Shown here piece after piece: positions 24,351-32,742 of a stretch of DNA of 43,273 bases (the stretch's first letter is position 1; each line of letters starts with the position of its first letter). The stretch lies in the NCBI GenBank assembly GCA_964505555.1, contig CAZDIO010000006.1:1-43273 (forward strand). Direction: 5' to 3'. The translations under genes were made by a program, and so were the position numbers. Below the pieces are notes generated by a model, which was given only the letters and a program-made list of their open reading frames with translations, did no database searches and was not told the origin of the DNA. This stretch comes from CAZDIO01 sp964505555. Its GTDB lineage: Bacteria > Bdellovibrionota_C > UBA2361 > SZUA-149 > CAZDIO01.

Positions 24351-24467
24351 GGACACACTCAGGGCGAAGTGCGAGCCATTGCATTCTCTTCCTTGATTGT
24401 CGGCAATGTTTTTTTAACGCTGACCAATCTTTCAAAACATCTCAAGAAAGCTCTAGAAATTTCTTGA
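24351..24467 (+). pseudogene. C-terminal fragment of a cation P-type ATPase
   Basis: The frame reads GHTQGEVRAIAFSSLIVGNV, then FLTLTNLSKHLKKALEIS and a stop. The E-x-RAxAF-x2-L-x2-GN-x5-N pattern is typical of the last membrane helices of cation-transporting P-type ATPases, which normally exceed 800 residues. No start or upstream ATPase sequence is present; the 970-residue surface gene ends 12 bp before. This is a remnant left at a deletion or insertion junction. Confidence 0.6.
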
Positions 24468-24521
24468 AATGTCTCTTCCACTCCTTCCGCCACATTTTCT
24501 GAAATACTCTTTTTCAAGAAC

Positions 24522-25436
24522 TTATTTCTTGAGACTGCCCAAGTAGTCTGAAATTGATTCCTCTGTCGCTAGCCAGTTGCGAGCCTTCTTGTGTGCGTCA
24601 ATCTTTCCTTGTCGGGCTAGTAAGCTTAAATACTCCTGTGAGTAAGGAAATTTCTTAGCAAGAACAGCTAACGGAACGTACTCGCTGGTCCCCAAGGCTC
24701 CACTACTCTCAAGATATAGATCTAATGAACGCTCCAGCGCCTGAGCAGTTAATAAGATAAAGTCTTTATAATCGCCTTTATTTGCTTGGTTGAGCGAGCG
24801 ATAATACTGCTTTCTGTTATTCTTTAGAATTATTGCGGGTGGATGTCCAAATTTAAGAAAAAGCAGATTCATCAATAATCGGGCTGTTCTTCCGTTGCCA
24901 TCGAAGAACGGATGAATCCAAACAAACCTATGATGAAATCTTGCGGTAAGCTCAACGTGATTGAGCTTGTCAGGATTCTCGTTCGTATAAATTACCAACT
25001 CCTTCATTAACGAACTAACTTTTACAAAGTTAGGAGGAATGAAGTTTGCCCCAAGTATGCGCACCTGCCCATTCCTATACCTACCTGCAAATTCAGATTC
25101 TACATTTTCTAGAACAAGGCTATGAACGCCAAAAATATCTTTTTCATTCAGTATGTATTTGGGTTTAGCCAGTTCCTCGACAAAGTAAATTGCCTTCTCG
25201 TGGTTCTTCGCCTCAAAATGTTCTCGAAGATTTCTACCTTTAATAGTAATCCCCTGCTCAAGAACCATTCGAGTTTCCTGCAACGTAAGAGTGTTGCCTT
25301 CAATGGCGTTGGAATTATAGGTCCACTCGATAGCTAATTCAGATTTAAGACGTTTCAGTGCTGCTTGCGGGAGCGGTCGTAGCTTCGCGAGCTGCTTTTT
25401 CTTAGTTTCTATTCTTTCGAGTATTTTTTGTGTCAT
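24522..25436 (-). CDS. Fic family protein
   Basis: This 304-residue Fic protein should transfer AMP (or another nucleotide moiety) to a protein target. The catalytic motif HPFFDGNGRTAR starts at H175 and is complete. The N-terminal helix has SNAIEG at 42-47, matching the (S/T)xxxE(G/N) inhibitory motif of class II Fic proteins, so activity is probably self-restrained. The C-terminus (VLAKKFPYSQEYLSLLARQG) looks like a helix-turn-helix or winged helix. The ATG at 25436 lies immediately inside a perfect palindrome region with no ribosome site, which suggests a leaderless or very short-leader mRNA. It is flanked by an ATPase fragment and a DoxX stub, so it arrived by transfer. Confidence 0.9.
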   Translation of the reverse strand: MTQKILERIETKKKQLAKLRPLPQAALKRLKSELAIEWTYNSNAIEGNTLTLQETRMVLEQGITIKGRNLREHFEAKNHEKAIYFVEELAKPKYILNEKDIFGVHSLVLENVESEFAGRYRNGQVRILGANFIPPNFVKVSSLMKELVIYTNENPDKLNHVELTARFHHRFVWIHPFFDGNGRTARLLMNLLFLKFGHPPAIILKNNRKQYYRSLNQANKGDYKDFILLTAQALERSLDLYLESSGALGTSEYVPLAVLAKKFPYSQEYLSLLARQGKIDAHKKARNWLATEESISDYLGSLKK

Positions 25437-25437
25437 A

Positions 25438-25467
25438 TCGGATAGGTTAAATAATATACCTATCCGA
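25438..25467. promoter_or_regulatory. Operator-like palindrome at the fic start
   Basis: TCGGATAGGT (25438-25447) and ACCTATCCGA (25458-25467) are perfect 10-bp arms around an AT-rich 10-bp centre that could hold a -10 element. It ends 2 bp from the fic start codon. Autoregulation by the Fic C-terminal helix-turn-helix-like region is a plausible inference. Confidence 0.72.
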
Positions 25468-25539
25468 CACTAATAGCAAGCCATCCACGATTCGCATCAA
25501 GGCGTATGTTTCGTCGGTGAATTTTTCAAGTTGTTTCAT
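25447..25539 (-). pseudogene. N-terminal stub of a DoxX family gene
   Basis: The frame starts MKQLEKFTDETYALMRIVDG, with AGAGGAAA just upstream of the ATG. This matches the first helix of DoxX membrane proteins (a RIVAGLLF-type block). After LLL the similarity ends at the fic operator region and the frame stops 30 residues in, where a DoxX protein would run past 120. The fic gene and its palindrome appear to have replaced the rest. Confidence 0.55.
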
Positions 25540-25666
25540 GGGTTTCCTCTTGCGTGGGTTTTATAATAATTCCAACTCTCTCTAGGGAATGGTATGAAGT
25601 TAAGCCATAAAGTCTTGGAAGTGCTGACTAAGTTTATATAACGCAGAGGATAACAGAGGACGCGGG

Positions 25667-25784
25667 CCATGATCTGGTGCCCATGATCTGGTGCATGGCA
25701 ACTCCGAAGATCCAATAACAGCAAGCGCTTAAGAGCAGATTAATTTACATAGAAATTGCGTCTATGGGTTGGGGTGCCCCAGAT
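25667..25784 (+). mobile_element. MITE-like repeat, copy D (full length)
   Basis: The 99-bp unit spans 25686-25784, from ATCTGGTGCA to TGCCCCAGAT. The ends are inverted repeats with one mismatch. CCATGATCTGGTGC is duplicated in tandem at the left end (25667-25680 and 25681-25694). Length and sequence match copy A. Confidence 0.72.
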
Positions 25785-25931
25785 TTTGATGGATAGGCAA
25801 GACATTACTCGACATCGAGGCGCTATTGGGACCTCCGGAGAAGGACGAGGACTATCGTTCCGAGGACAATTCGGAACTCAACTAAAAGGAGGTTGCAAAT
25901 GCGACTTCGTCGCTTTCGTGTCAACGCACTA

Positions 25932-26549
25932 TTACGGCTTGTAAGGATGTTGCTTCACTTCATCCATCCATTTTAACTGCGCGGCAGGTGTCGCTAATTC
26001 CCAACGTTCACGAAGGATCGTTATTTTGGTCTGAAGAGATTTATCGTCGGGCTTAAGCGCGCGAAGTGACTCGACAACTTTGTTCATAAGCTGATGAGTT
26101 TGGTAGTGCACGCGAGAGTCTCCATCTAGTCTTAAGTACTCCTCCTCAGAAAGGGGCTTGGCAAGCTCTGGCTTAAATTTGTATTTTGCCCAATAGTCTT
26201 TTGTTCCATGCATTTCAGCAATCTTGAGCCTTCCCTGAAACTTTTGATCGGCTTCACTGAACGCTCTTTCAACAGTCTTTACTAATTGTTCAGGTGTCGT
26301 AACATCTTTACTTCGAAACGGTTCTGTGAGCTTTGCCCCCCAATTTTCCCAGGCACTCGTAATTGGAGTACCCTTGATTTCTTTCATCGCCGCACGAAGT
26401 TCGTCTACTGCTTTGTTAATTCCAGCTTGGATTTGCTGAACCGCTGGATCTTTTTCTACTACTGGCGGCGGAAGCGTTGCTGGCTTTTGATCAGCGGGTG
26501 CGTTATCTGTGGCAGCACGAGCTCGTTGTCCGGGTTCTAATTGTGCCAT
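25932..26549 (-). CDS. Hypothetical helical protein (205 aa)
   Basis: I do not recognise this protein. It begins MAQLEPGQRARAATDNAPAD and has a Pro/Ala-rich N-terminus, then long charged helices (INKAVDELRAAMKEIKG and FSEADQKFQGRLKIAEMHG). There is no signal peptide or membrane span. A longer frame reaches TTG 26564, but that TTG is part of the GGAG ribosome site for the ATG at 26549, so 205 residues are preferred. It lies alone on the minus strand between repeat copies D and E. Confidence 0.65.
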   Translation of the reverse strand: MAQLEPGQRARAATDNAPADQKPATLPPPVVEKDPAVQQIQAGINKAVDELRAAMKEIKGTPITSAWENWGAKLTEPFRSKDVTTPEQLVKTVERAFSEADQKFQGRLKIAEMHGTKDYWAKYKFKPELAKPLSEEEYLRLDGDSRVHYQTHQLMNKVVESLRALKPDDKSLQTKITILRERWELATPAAQLKWMDEVKQHPYKP

Positions 26550-26568
26550 AGCTTTCTCCAACAAAATC

Positions 26569-26805
26569 TTATCTTGTTTTCATCATGAAGCGACCAGCGA
26601 TATGCCGGTTCTTTTCTGTTATTATTATGGTGCCGAATGAGGGAGATGTGCCTATTGCACTTGCTGATTGAACTCCCGGTACGAATGCGGAAATTACACC
26701 ATTATAGTTTATAGAGTAACCAGCTTTTATTCCGCGTGCCGACTGCTCTGAGGGGCCCTCATTGACAACGCAAATCGTTTCAGGTAAGCCCCAGCTATGA
26801 GACAA
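26569..26805 (-). CDS. Doubtful 78-aa open frame
   Basis: The frame starts only at a TTG right after a stop codon and overlaps the divergent 26797 gene. The middle reads protein-like (GTSPSFGTIIITEKNRHIAG). It may be a decayed gene or a chance open frame upstream of the 205-aa gene. No family is recognised. Confidence 0.25.
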   Translation of the reverse strand: MSHSWGLPETICVVNEGPSEQSARGIKAGYSINYNGVISAFVPGVQSASAIGTSPSFGTIIITEKNRHIAGRFMMKTR

Positions 26806-27363
26806 CTAACCTTACCAATTTTACTTTCACTGGCTCTTTTATTTACCGGCTCGGCGGTCTTTGCTGATCAAGCTGATCACCATGCTGATCACCATAAAGC
26901 GCCTGAAACTCCGCCTGACATTAGTTCAGCGGAGCTCAATCGCATTAAGGCGCTTGCAGGAAAGTGGCGATCGACAACATCAATGTTCGGGAAGAAAGAC
27001 GAAGAGGTGTTTACCGAATATGCGATTACTGCCGGGGGTAGTGCCGTCATGGAAACGATTTTTCCGGGGACCCCAAATGAAATGGTCTCGGTTTACTACG
27101 ACGATGACCAAGGCAAGCTGGCGATGACCCACTATTGCATGATGCGAAACCGTCCTCATTTCACCCTCGCCGAGAGTGACAAAGGCAAGATCAAATTAGA
27201 TGTAACGAAAGTTGAAGGCCTGAAGTCAAAAGACGATCCTAGTATGGGTGCTATCACGCTCCAATTCGAAGACGAAGATCACTTTACCACAACTTGTAAT
27301 AGTCGTGGTAAAACCGAAGGAGATCAAGGCCCGATGACCATGCGCTATACGCGCGTAAAGTAA
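26797..27363 (+). CDS. Exported DUF1579-like protein
   Basis: This is a 188-residue periplasmic or secreted protein. MRQLTLPILLSLALLFTGSA is a signal peptide cut near VFA|DQ. A histidine-rich linker (DHHADHHKA) could bind metal. Residues about 45-188 (LNRIKALAGKWRSTT, then MRYTRVK at the end) resemble DUF1579-type beta-barrel proteins that measure or bind small ligands. The family reading is moderately sure. The ribosome site is weak. Repeat copy E lies 45 bp downstream. Confidence 0.66.
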   Translation: MRQLTLPILLSLALLFTGSAVFADQADHHADHHKAPETPPDISSAELNRIKALAGKWRSTTSMFGKKDEEVFTEYAITAGGSAVMETIFPGTPNEMVSVYYDDDQGKLAMTHYCMMRNRPHFTLAESDKGKIKLDVTKVEGLKSKDDPSMGAITLQFEDEDHFTTTCNSRGKTEGDQGPMTMRYTRVK

Positions 27364-27407
27364 GCATCGGGACAAGGTCGTTCTCTTCTTCTCTTAGATG
27401 CGCTTGA

Positions 27408-27450
27408 GTCTGGTGCCTGGCAACTCAAAAAATCCAATAATAGTAAGCAT
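27408..27450 (+). mobile_element. MITE-like repeat, copy E (left half)
   Basis: GTCTGGTGCCTGGCAACT opens the copy and AATCCAATAATAGTAAG closes it. The right half is missing. It matches copy B in the ATAATAG variant. It is the last copy in the window and marks the right edge of the repeat zone. Confidence 0.62.
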
Positions 27451-27782
27451 GATCCAGCCGCCCAAAGTACAGGCAAGAGCATCTGCTATTGACTTCGCCT
27501 GGAAGAGGTATCCTCAGAACAGTCGGCAAAGATTATGTGATTAAAGAAAATCTAATATTCGATTTATCCCATTCGCTGTTGTCGTGTAATTTCGGGATTT
27601 GTTTCGCAGGGGGAGGGTCAACTATCGACTATTTTAAGTATGCCGTGTGCTCTGAGGATAAAGTTCTGGTGAATTTTTAAAAGTTCCTTTGCGTCCATTT
27701 GCATTCCTTTGGACGATCACAAATGGCATTAAGTTGATTACAATTCGGTATAGATATTAATCAACGAGGATAGTGGAGGCTA
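27451..27782. other. Intergenic stretch after repeat E
   Basis: A 63-codon TTG-type frame (27489-27680) has no ribosome site and no recognisable family. A GTGGAGG site just before 27783 belongs to the DUF3817 gene. Nothing else is evident. Confidence 0.35.
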
Positions 27783-28064
27783 ATGGTAAAACATTTTCGG
27801 AAATTGGGTTTTATTGAAGCGCTATCACTCCTAATACTTTTGTTCATTGCAATGCCGCTTAAGTATTTTGCTCAAATTCCTGAGGCGGTGCGTATCGTGG
27901 GGACAATTCACGGTGTTCTTTTTTTAGTATATATCTCCGCGGCAACTCTCATTTATAACAAACTCGGATGGTCGTTAAAGAAATTAATTTTCAGCTATCT
28001 CGTTGCCTCAGTGCCATTTGGGCCGTTTATTTTTGACAAAGAGCTCTTTCCTGTTCGTTCATGA
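27783..28064 (+). CDS. DUF3817 small membrane protein
   Basis: This 93-residue integral membrane protein has about three hydrophobic helices. The phrases GFIEALSLLILLFIAMPLKY and VRIVGTIHGVLFLVY are typical of DUF3817. It also ends with the common SVPFGPFIFDKEL. The family is widespread with unknown function. A strong GTGGAGG site lies four bases before the ATG. The gene is alone, just right of the repeat zone. Confidence 0.82.
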   Translation: MVKHFRKLGFIEALSLLILLFIAMPLKYFAQIPEAVRIVGTIHGVLFLVYISAATLIYNKLGWSLKKLIFSYLVASVPFGPFIFDKELFPVRS

Positions 28065-28378
28065 TGATCTGCTGCAGCATTTTCTAGCCAAAAAGAATTT
28101 TAACTATTAGCCGTCGATATCTCTTGAATAAGGATACGGTTATTCACGGACCATTCTTCCGGATAGTATTTAGGTTTTGAAGCGCACACGATTGATGTGG
28201 ATATGATTATTGGTTCTGAAATTGGCGATACCAGAATAAAATTATCAAGTATCGTTTGGAGTATCTTTTTGGACTTTTAGTTATTAATAACATAGGCTTC
28301 ATGCCATTCAGATGAGAATGAGCTGTCCTTTGTCTGATCACACTTTTTATTCCGATAAAATTAACAAAGGTCTCGTTT
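28065..28378. other. Promoter region of the sulfatase gene
   Basis: No gene is visible. A possible sigma-70 promoter is TTGTCT (28330-28335) with GATAAA (28354-28359), 18 bp apart. AAAGG lies seven bases before the sulfatase ATG. Confidence 0.35.
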
Positions 28379-29950
28379 ATGAATTCAAAGCGCACCGTCT
28401 CAGCTATTGCTACTACGGCGTTTTTAAGCGTGCTGACATTTCTTACTGTGACAACAGCATACGCAGAAGATAAGAAACCAAATATCCTCGTTATCTGGGG
28501 TGACGACATTGGCACTCAGAACATTAGCCACAACAACCGCGGCATGATGGGCTACAAAACGCCAAATATTGATCGCATAGCGAGTGAAGGGGTCGGGTTT
28601 ACTGACTACTACGCCCAGCAGAGTTGCACGGCGGGTCGCGCCGCCTTTATTGGTGGAGCTGTTCCTGTTCGCAGCGGGATGACTAAGGTTGGACTACCCG
28701 GCGCTAAGGAGGGGTGGCAGAAGACTGACGTGACGATGGCCACAGTTCTCAAGAGCCAGGGCTACGCCACCGGGCAGTTTGGCAAGAACCACGAGGGTGA
28801 TCGTGACGAACATCTACCCACAATGCATGGGTTCGATGAATTTCTAGGAAATCTCTATCATCTCAATGCGGAAGAGGAACCGGAAAATCTGGATTATCCA
28901 AAAGATCCTGCATTCCGGAAAAAGTATGGTCCGCGCGGCGTGATCAAGTCCAAGGCCGACGGTAAGGGCGGTCAAACCATCGAAGACACTGGTCCGCTGA
29001 GCAAGAAACGTATGGAGACAATTGACGACGAAACAGTCGCTGCCGCAAAAGAGTTCATCACGCGCCAGGTCAAGGCTGACAAACCGTTCTTTGTGTGGTG
29101 GAACGGCACGCGCATGCATTTTCGCACGCATGTGAAAGCTGAGCACCGCGGCATTTCAGGCCAAGATGAATACAGCGACGGCATGGTCGAGCATGACATG
29201 CATGTAGGTGAATTTCTCAAACTCCTCGATGAACTGGGGATCGCCGACAACACTGTCGTCCAGTATTCAACCGATAATGGCCCGCATTACAACTCTTGGC
29301 CCGATGCAGGCACTACACCTTTTCGAAGTGAAAAGAATACCAACTGGGAAGGTGCTTACCGTGTGCCCGCGTTTGTGCGCTGGCCGGGTCATTTTCCGGC
29401 AGGTGTGACACTCAACGGCATCGTATCCCACGAGGATTGGTTGCCAACCTTTGCAGCTATTGCTGGCGCAGCGGATATTAAAGAACAGCTCCTTAAGGGC
29501 ACGACACTCAACGGCCGTAATTATAAGAACTATATCGATGGCTATAGCCAACTCGATTATTTAAGCGGCAAAACAAAGGAGTCACCGCGCAAGGAGATCA
29601 TCTATGTAAATGACATCGGTGAGATCGTCGCCGCCCGCTACAATGACTGGAAGGTCGTTTTCATGGAAAACCGCGCAGAGACCATGGCTCTCTGGCGCGA
29701 ACCATTTGTTGAACTCCGCGCCCCACTGTTTTTTAATCTGCGCCGAGATCCATTCGAAAAAGCCCAACACAACTCGAATACCTATAACGACTGGTGGATT
29801 GACCGCGTGTACGTCATCACACCAGTTGTCGAATTGGTCGGAAAATTCCTCATGACGATGAAAGATTTTCCGCCCAGCCAAACAGCGGGCTCTTTCAATC
29901 TGACAAAGATGCAGAAGCAGATTGAGGAGATGGGTAAGAGCAGCAAGTAA
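28379..29950 (+). CDS. Arylsulfatase, formylglycine type
   Basis: This 523-residue sulfatase is exported by a signal peptide (cut near AYA|ED, residue 29). The metal-binding IWGDD sits at 39-43. The maturation motif is C83-T-A-G-R87, the C-x-(P/A)-x-R signature in which Cys is oxidised to formylglycine. The later GMVEHDMHVGEFLKLLDE and YSTDNGPH are standard sulfatase blocks. It hydrolyses sulfate esters in the periplasm; the substrate is unknown. A terminator follows directly. A functional formylglycine-generating enzyme is encoded 1.7 kb downstream at 31683. Confidence 0.94.
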   Translation: MNSKRTVSAIATTAFLSVLTFLTVTTAYAEDKKPNILVIWGDDIGTQNISHNNRGMMGYKTPNIDRIASEGVGFTDYYAQQSCTAGRAAFIGGAVPVRSGMTKVGLPGAKEGWQKTDVTMATVLKSQGYATGQFGKNHEGDRDEHLPTMHGFDEFLGNLYHLNAEEEPENLDYPKDPAFRKKYGPRGVIKSKADGKGGQTIEDTGPLSKKRMETIDDETVAAAKEFITRQVKADKPFFVWWNGTRMHFRTHVKAEHRGISGQDEYSDGMVEHDMHVGEFLKLLDELGIADNTVVQYSTDNGPHYNSWPDAGTTPFRSEKNTNWEGAYRVPAFVRWPGHFPAGVTLNGIVSHEDWLPTFAAIAGAADIKEQLLKGTTLNGRNYKNYIDGYSQLDYLSGKTKESPRKEIIYVNDIGEIVAARYNDWKVVFMENRAETMALWREPFVELRAPLFFNLRRDPFEKAQHNSNTYNDWWIDRVYVITPVVELVGKFLMTMKDFPPSQTAGSFNLTKMQKQIEEMGKSSK

Positions 29951-29966
29951 AAATAGTTAAATTGTT

Positions 29967-30005
29967 AGGCCGCACCCGTTTGAGACGAGTGCGGCCTTAT
30001 TTTTG
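29967..30005 (+). terminator. Terminator after the sulfatase gene
   Basis: AGGCCGCAC (29967-29975) pairs with GTGCGGCCT (29989-29997), with further inner pairs, and is followed by TATTTTT. It separates the sulfatase transcript from the HAD-2H and FGE genes, at least partly. Confidence 0.85.
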
Positions 30006-30024
30006 AGAGTACAGATAGTGAAAA

Positions 30025-31701
30025 ATGGCAATTTTAAAAAATGTAAAGCTGAGTACCGCACGAAGACAAAGCATTCTGTTCATTGCATTGCTCTCTCTGC
30101 TGACATTCATAACCTCCATTGCCCAGGCCGAAGACCCGCTACCTTCATGGAATGATGGCAAGGTTAAGCGGTCCATAATCGACTTTGTCGAGAAGGTGAC
30201 AGAATCTGACTCGCCCGATTTTGTGCCGGTGCCCGAGCGCATCGCCGTGTTCGATAACGACGGCACGCTCTGGAGCGAACAACCGGTGCCGGTCCAGTTT
30301 TACTTTGTGGCCGACCGCGTGAAGGCACTCGCGCCAAAGCATCCCGAGTGGAAGACGAAAGAACCGTTCGCATCGTTGCTCAAAGACGATCTAAATGGCG
30401 CTCTCGAAGGCGGGGATCACGGACTCATGGAGCTCTTCATGGCTACGCACACCGGCATGACCACCGACGAGTTTGCACAGATAGTCAAGGACTGGATCTC
30501 CATTGCGAAACATCCAGACACCGGCAAGCGCTTCGTCGACATGACTTATCAACCGATGCTCGAAGTGCTTAGCTTTTTGCGGGCGAATGGTTTTAAGAAC
30601 TTCATAGTGTCTGGCGGCGGCATAGAGTTCATGCGCGTGTGGACAGAAGCGGCTTATGGCATCCCGCCGGAGCAGGTCATCGGCAGCAGCATGAAGACGA
30701 AGTTTGAATTGCGCGACGGCAAGTCCGTGCTCGTGCGTCTGCCCGCGCTGAATTTCAATGATGACAAGGCCGAAAAGCCCGTAGGCATCAATCAACACAT
30801 CGGCCGCCGACCTATTGCGGCGTTTGGTAACTCCGTAGGCGATCAGCAGATGCTGGAATACACACAAGGCGGAAACGGCAAACGCTTCGAGCTTCTAGTG
30901 CTCCACGATGACGGTGAGCGTGAATTTGCATACGGCCCAGCGCGCGGACTACCAGACGTCAAGTACGGGTATTTCACACCCGCGCTCGAAGACCATGCGA
31001 AGAAAAATGACTGGACCGTGGTCAGCATGAAGAGGGATTGGAAGACTGTCTTTGCTGCTGCGCCGTCTGAGATAACCGCAATCGATATTTTGCTTGAGCC
31101 GAACGCCACGATGCTCAAGCATGCAGCAGACAACAACTCTCGCCTGCTCAATGTTTATCCAAAGGGTTTTTCGCTGGATGCCTCCCACCGTCCGCACATT
31201 ACGATGCTCCAGTGTTTCGTGCGCACTGCTGACTTGGAAAAAGTTTATGACGTTGTCCACAAGGCACTTTCTAGGGCCAATGTTAACGCCATGAAGTTTG
31301 AAGCTTTCAAGTACTATTATGCCCCAGCTGGAGCTGTCGGTATTGCAGGTATCTGCGCGAAGCCGACAACAGAAATCTTAAAACTCCAGGCGGATATCAT
31401 TGCCGCCATGAAGCCATTTATGGTGGAGACAGGACCTATTGGCGCATTCAGTGCCCCGCACGACGATCCTGCCAACGACGCGGCCATCATCCAATATGTG
31501 TCTACCTTTGTGCCGAAGATGTCCGGAGAGAATTTTAATCCGCACGTCAGCACAGGGACCGCTCCGAAAGAGTACCTGGAGAAAATGATGGCCGAACCGT
31601 TTGAACCTTTTACATTCTCGCCAGCGGGCGCGGCTGTATACCAGTTAGGTCCGTATGGAACCGCTGCAAGGAAATTGAAGGAATGGGATTTCAAATATTG
31701 A
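30025..31701 (+). CDS. HAD phosphatase fused to a 2H phosphoesterase-like domain
   Basis: This 558-residue exported protein (signal peptide to about residue 35) joins two domains. Residues 65-335 are a HAD hydrolase with the nucleophile motif DNDGT at 77-81, SGGG at 196-199 and AFGNSVGDQQM at 266-276. Residues about 350-520 are a 2H phosphoesterase-like domain with two H-x-(T/S) motifs, HIT at 391-393 and HVS at 507-509. The first domain would remove phosphate and the second would act on a cyclic or 2',5' phosphodiester, but substrates are unknown. The fusion lies in one continuous frame. It overlaps the FGE start by 19 bp. Confidence 0.84.
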   Translation: MAILKNVKLSTARRQSILFIALLSLLTFITSIAQAEDPLPSWNDGKVKRSIIDFVEKVTESDSPDFVPVPERIAVFDNDGTLWSEQPVPVQFYFVADRVKALAPKHPEWKTKEPFASLLKDDLNGALEGGDHGLMELFMATHTGMTTDEFAQIVKDWISIAKHPDTGKRFVDMTYQPMLEVLSFLRANGFKNFIVSGGGIEFMRVWTEAAYGIPPEQVIGSSMKTKFELRDGKSVLVRLPALNFNDDKAEKPVGINQHIGRRPIAAFGNSVGDQQMLEYTQGGNGKRFELLVLHDDGEREFAYGPARGLPDVKYGYFTPALEDHAKKNDWTVVSMKRDWKTVFAAAPSEITAIDILLEPNATMLKHAADNNSRLLNVYPKGFSLDASHRPHITMLQCFVRTADLEKVYDVVHKALSRANVNAMKFEAFKYYYAPAGAVGIAGICAKPTTEILKLQADIIAAMKPFMVETGPIGAFSAPHDDPANDAAIIQYVSTFVPKMSGENFNPHVSTGTAPKEYLEKMMAEPFEPFTFSPAGAAVYQLGPYGTAARKLKEWDFKY

Positions 31702-32729
31702 AGCTTACTAAACTAACAATTTTTCTTTTTTGTCTACTAGGTTTTGTCGCAGCGGCTTGGGCGGAGAGGACCGCGCATTCATCACTAGCGCCAGATGGGA
31801 TGGTCTGGATTCCGGGTGGAAAATTCACCATGGGAAGTCAGGATGAGAGTAGTCGTAAAAATGAAAGACCGCCTCACTCTGTCGAGGTTGATGGTTTTTG
31901 GTTGGATGAGACCACCGTAACGAATGAAGAGTTTGAAAAGTTTGTAAAGGCTACTGGTTATATAACGACGGCGGAACAAAAGCCGATTTGGGAGGAACTT
32001 AAGAAACAACTGCCTCCAGGCGCCGTGAAGCCAGAGGACAGTGTGCTTGTTCCAGGCTCTATGGTTTTTACGCCTTCAGATGGGCCAGTTGATTTGCAAG
32101 ATATGGCAAATTTCTGGCGCTGGGTACCAGGTGCTAGTTGGAGACATCCAGAAGGTCCCACAAGTGACTTGAAAGGAAAAATGAAACATCCCGTTGTCCA
32201 GGTATCTTGCTTTGATGCCGAAGCTTACGCCAAATGGGCTGGCAAACGACTTCCAACAGAGGCTGAGTGGGAGTTTGCTTCGCGGGGAGGATTAGAGCGA
32301 AAGAGATTCCCCTGGGGGGATGAGACCATGCCGAACAAGAAATTCATGGCAAATACCTGGCAGGGCGAGTTCCCTTATAAAAACACAGGCGAAGATGGCT
32401 TTGTTGGAACAGCACCCGTTAAGTCGTTTCCACCCAATGGTTATGGCCTTTACGATATGGTTGGAAACGTTTGGCAGTGGTGCAGCGATTGGTACAGACC
32501 AGATACTTATGCCCAGCGTGCTGACGAACCTTCATGCCATAATCCTGCTGGGCCTTCTAAAAGTTGGAGCCCAATTAATCCAGCGCAGGAGGAGCGAGTA
32601 ACGAAAGGCGGCTCATTTTTGTGTCATATTAGTTACTGTGAAAGTTATAGACCCTCTGCGCGGCGGGGAACGCCACCGGATACGGGCATGTCTCATATTG
32701 GTTTTAGGTGTGCGAAATCAAAAGGATGA
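31683..32729 (+). CDS. Formylglycine-generating enzyme
   Basis: This 348-residue protein is a SUMF1/FGE family member with a signal peptide (cut near AWA|ER, residue 28). Family blocks are MVWIPGGKFTMGSQ at 40-53, RLPTEAEWEFASRGG at 189-203, and GLYDMVGNVWQWCSDW at 255-270. The active-site pair is present: GGSFLCHISYC gives C314 and C319, as in true FGE. Many SUMF1-like proteins lack these. It should oxidise the Cys of the nearby sulfatase to formylglycine in the periplasm. It overlaps the HAD-2H gene by 19 bp and ends 13 bp from the convergent arsR gene. Confidence 0.92.
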   Translation: MGFQILKLTKLTIFLFCLLGFVAAAWAERTAHSSLAPDGMVWIPGGKFTMGSQDESSRKNERPPHSVEVDGFWLDETTVTNEEFEKFVKATGYITTAEQKPIWEELKKQLPPGAVKPEDSVLVPGSMVFTPSDGPVDLQDMANFWRWVPGASWRHPEGPTSDLKGKMKHPVVQVSCFDAEAYAKWAGKRLPTEAEWEFASRGGLERKRFPWGDETMPNKKFMANTWQGEFPYKNTGEDGFVGTAPVKSFPPNGYGLYDMVGNVWQWCSDWYRPDTYAQRADEPSCHNPAGPSKSWSPINPAQEERVTKGGSFLCHISYCESYRPSARRGTPPDTGMSHIGFRCAKSKG

Positions 32730-32742
32730 ACGAGAGATCGTT

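Noticed and set aside
18660..27450. Repeat copies as integron attC sites
   Set aside because: Same orientation and cassette-like spacing fit, but no GTTRRRY/RYYYAAC core pairs and no integrase gene are present.
27489..27680. 63-codon frame after repeat E
   Set aside because: No good start, ribosome site or family; composition looks random.
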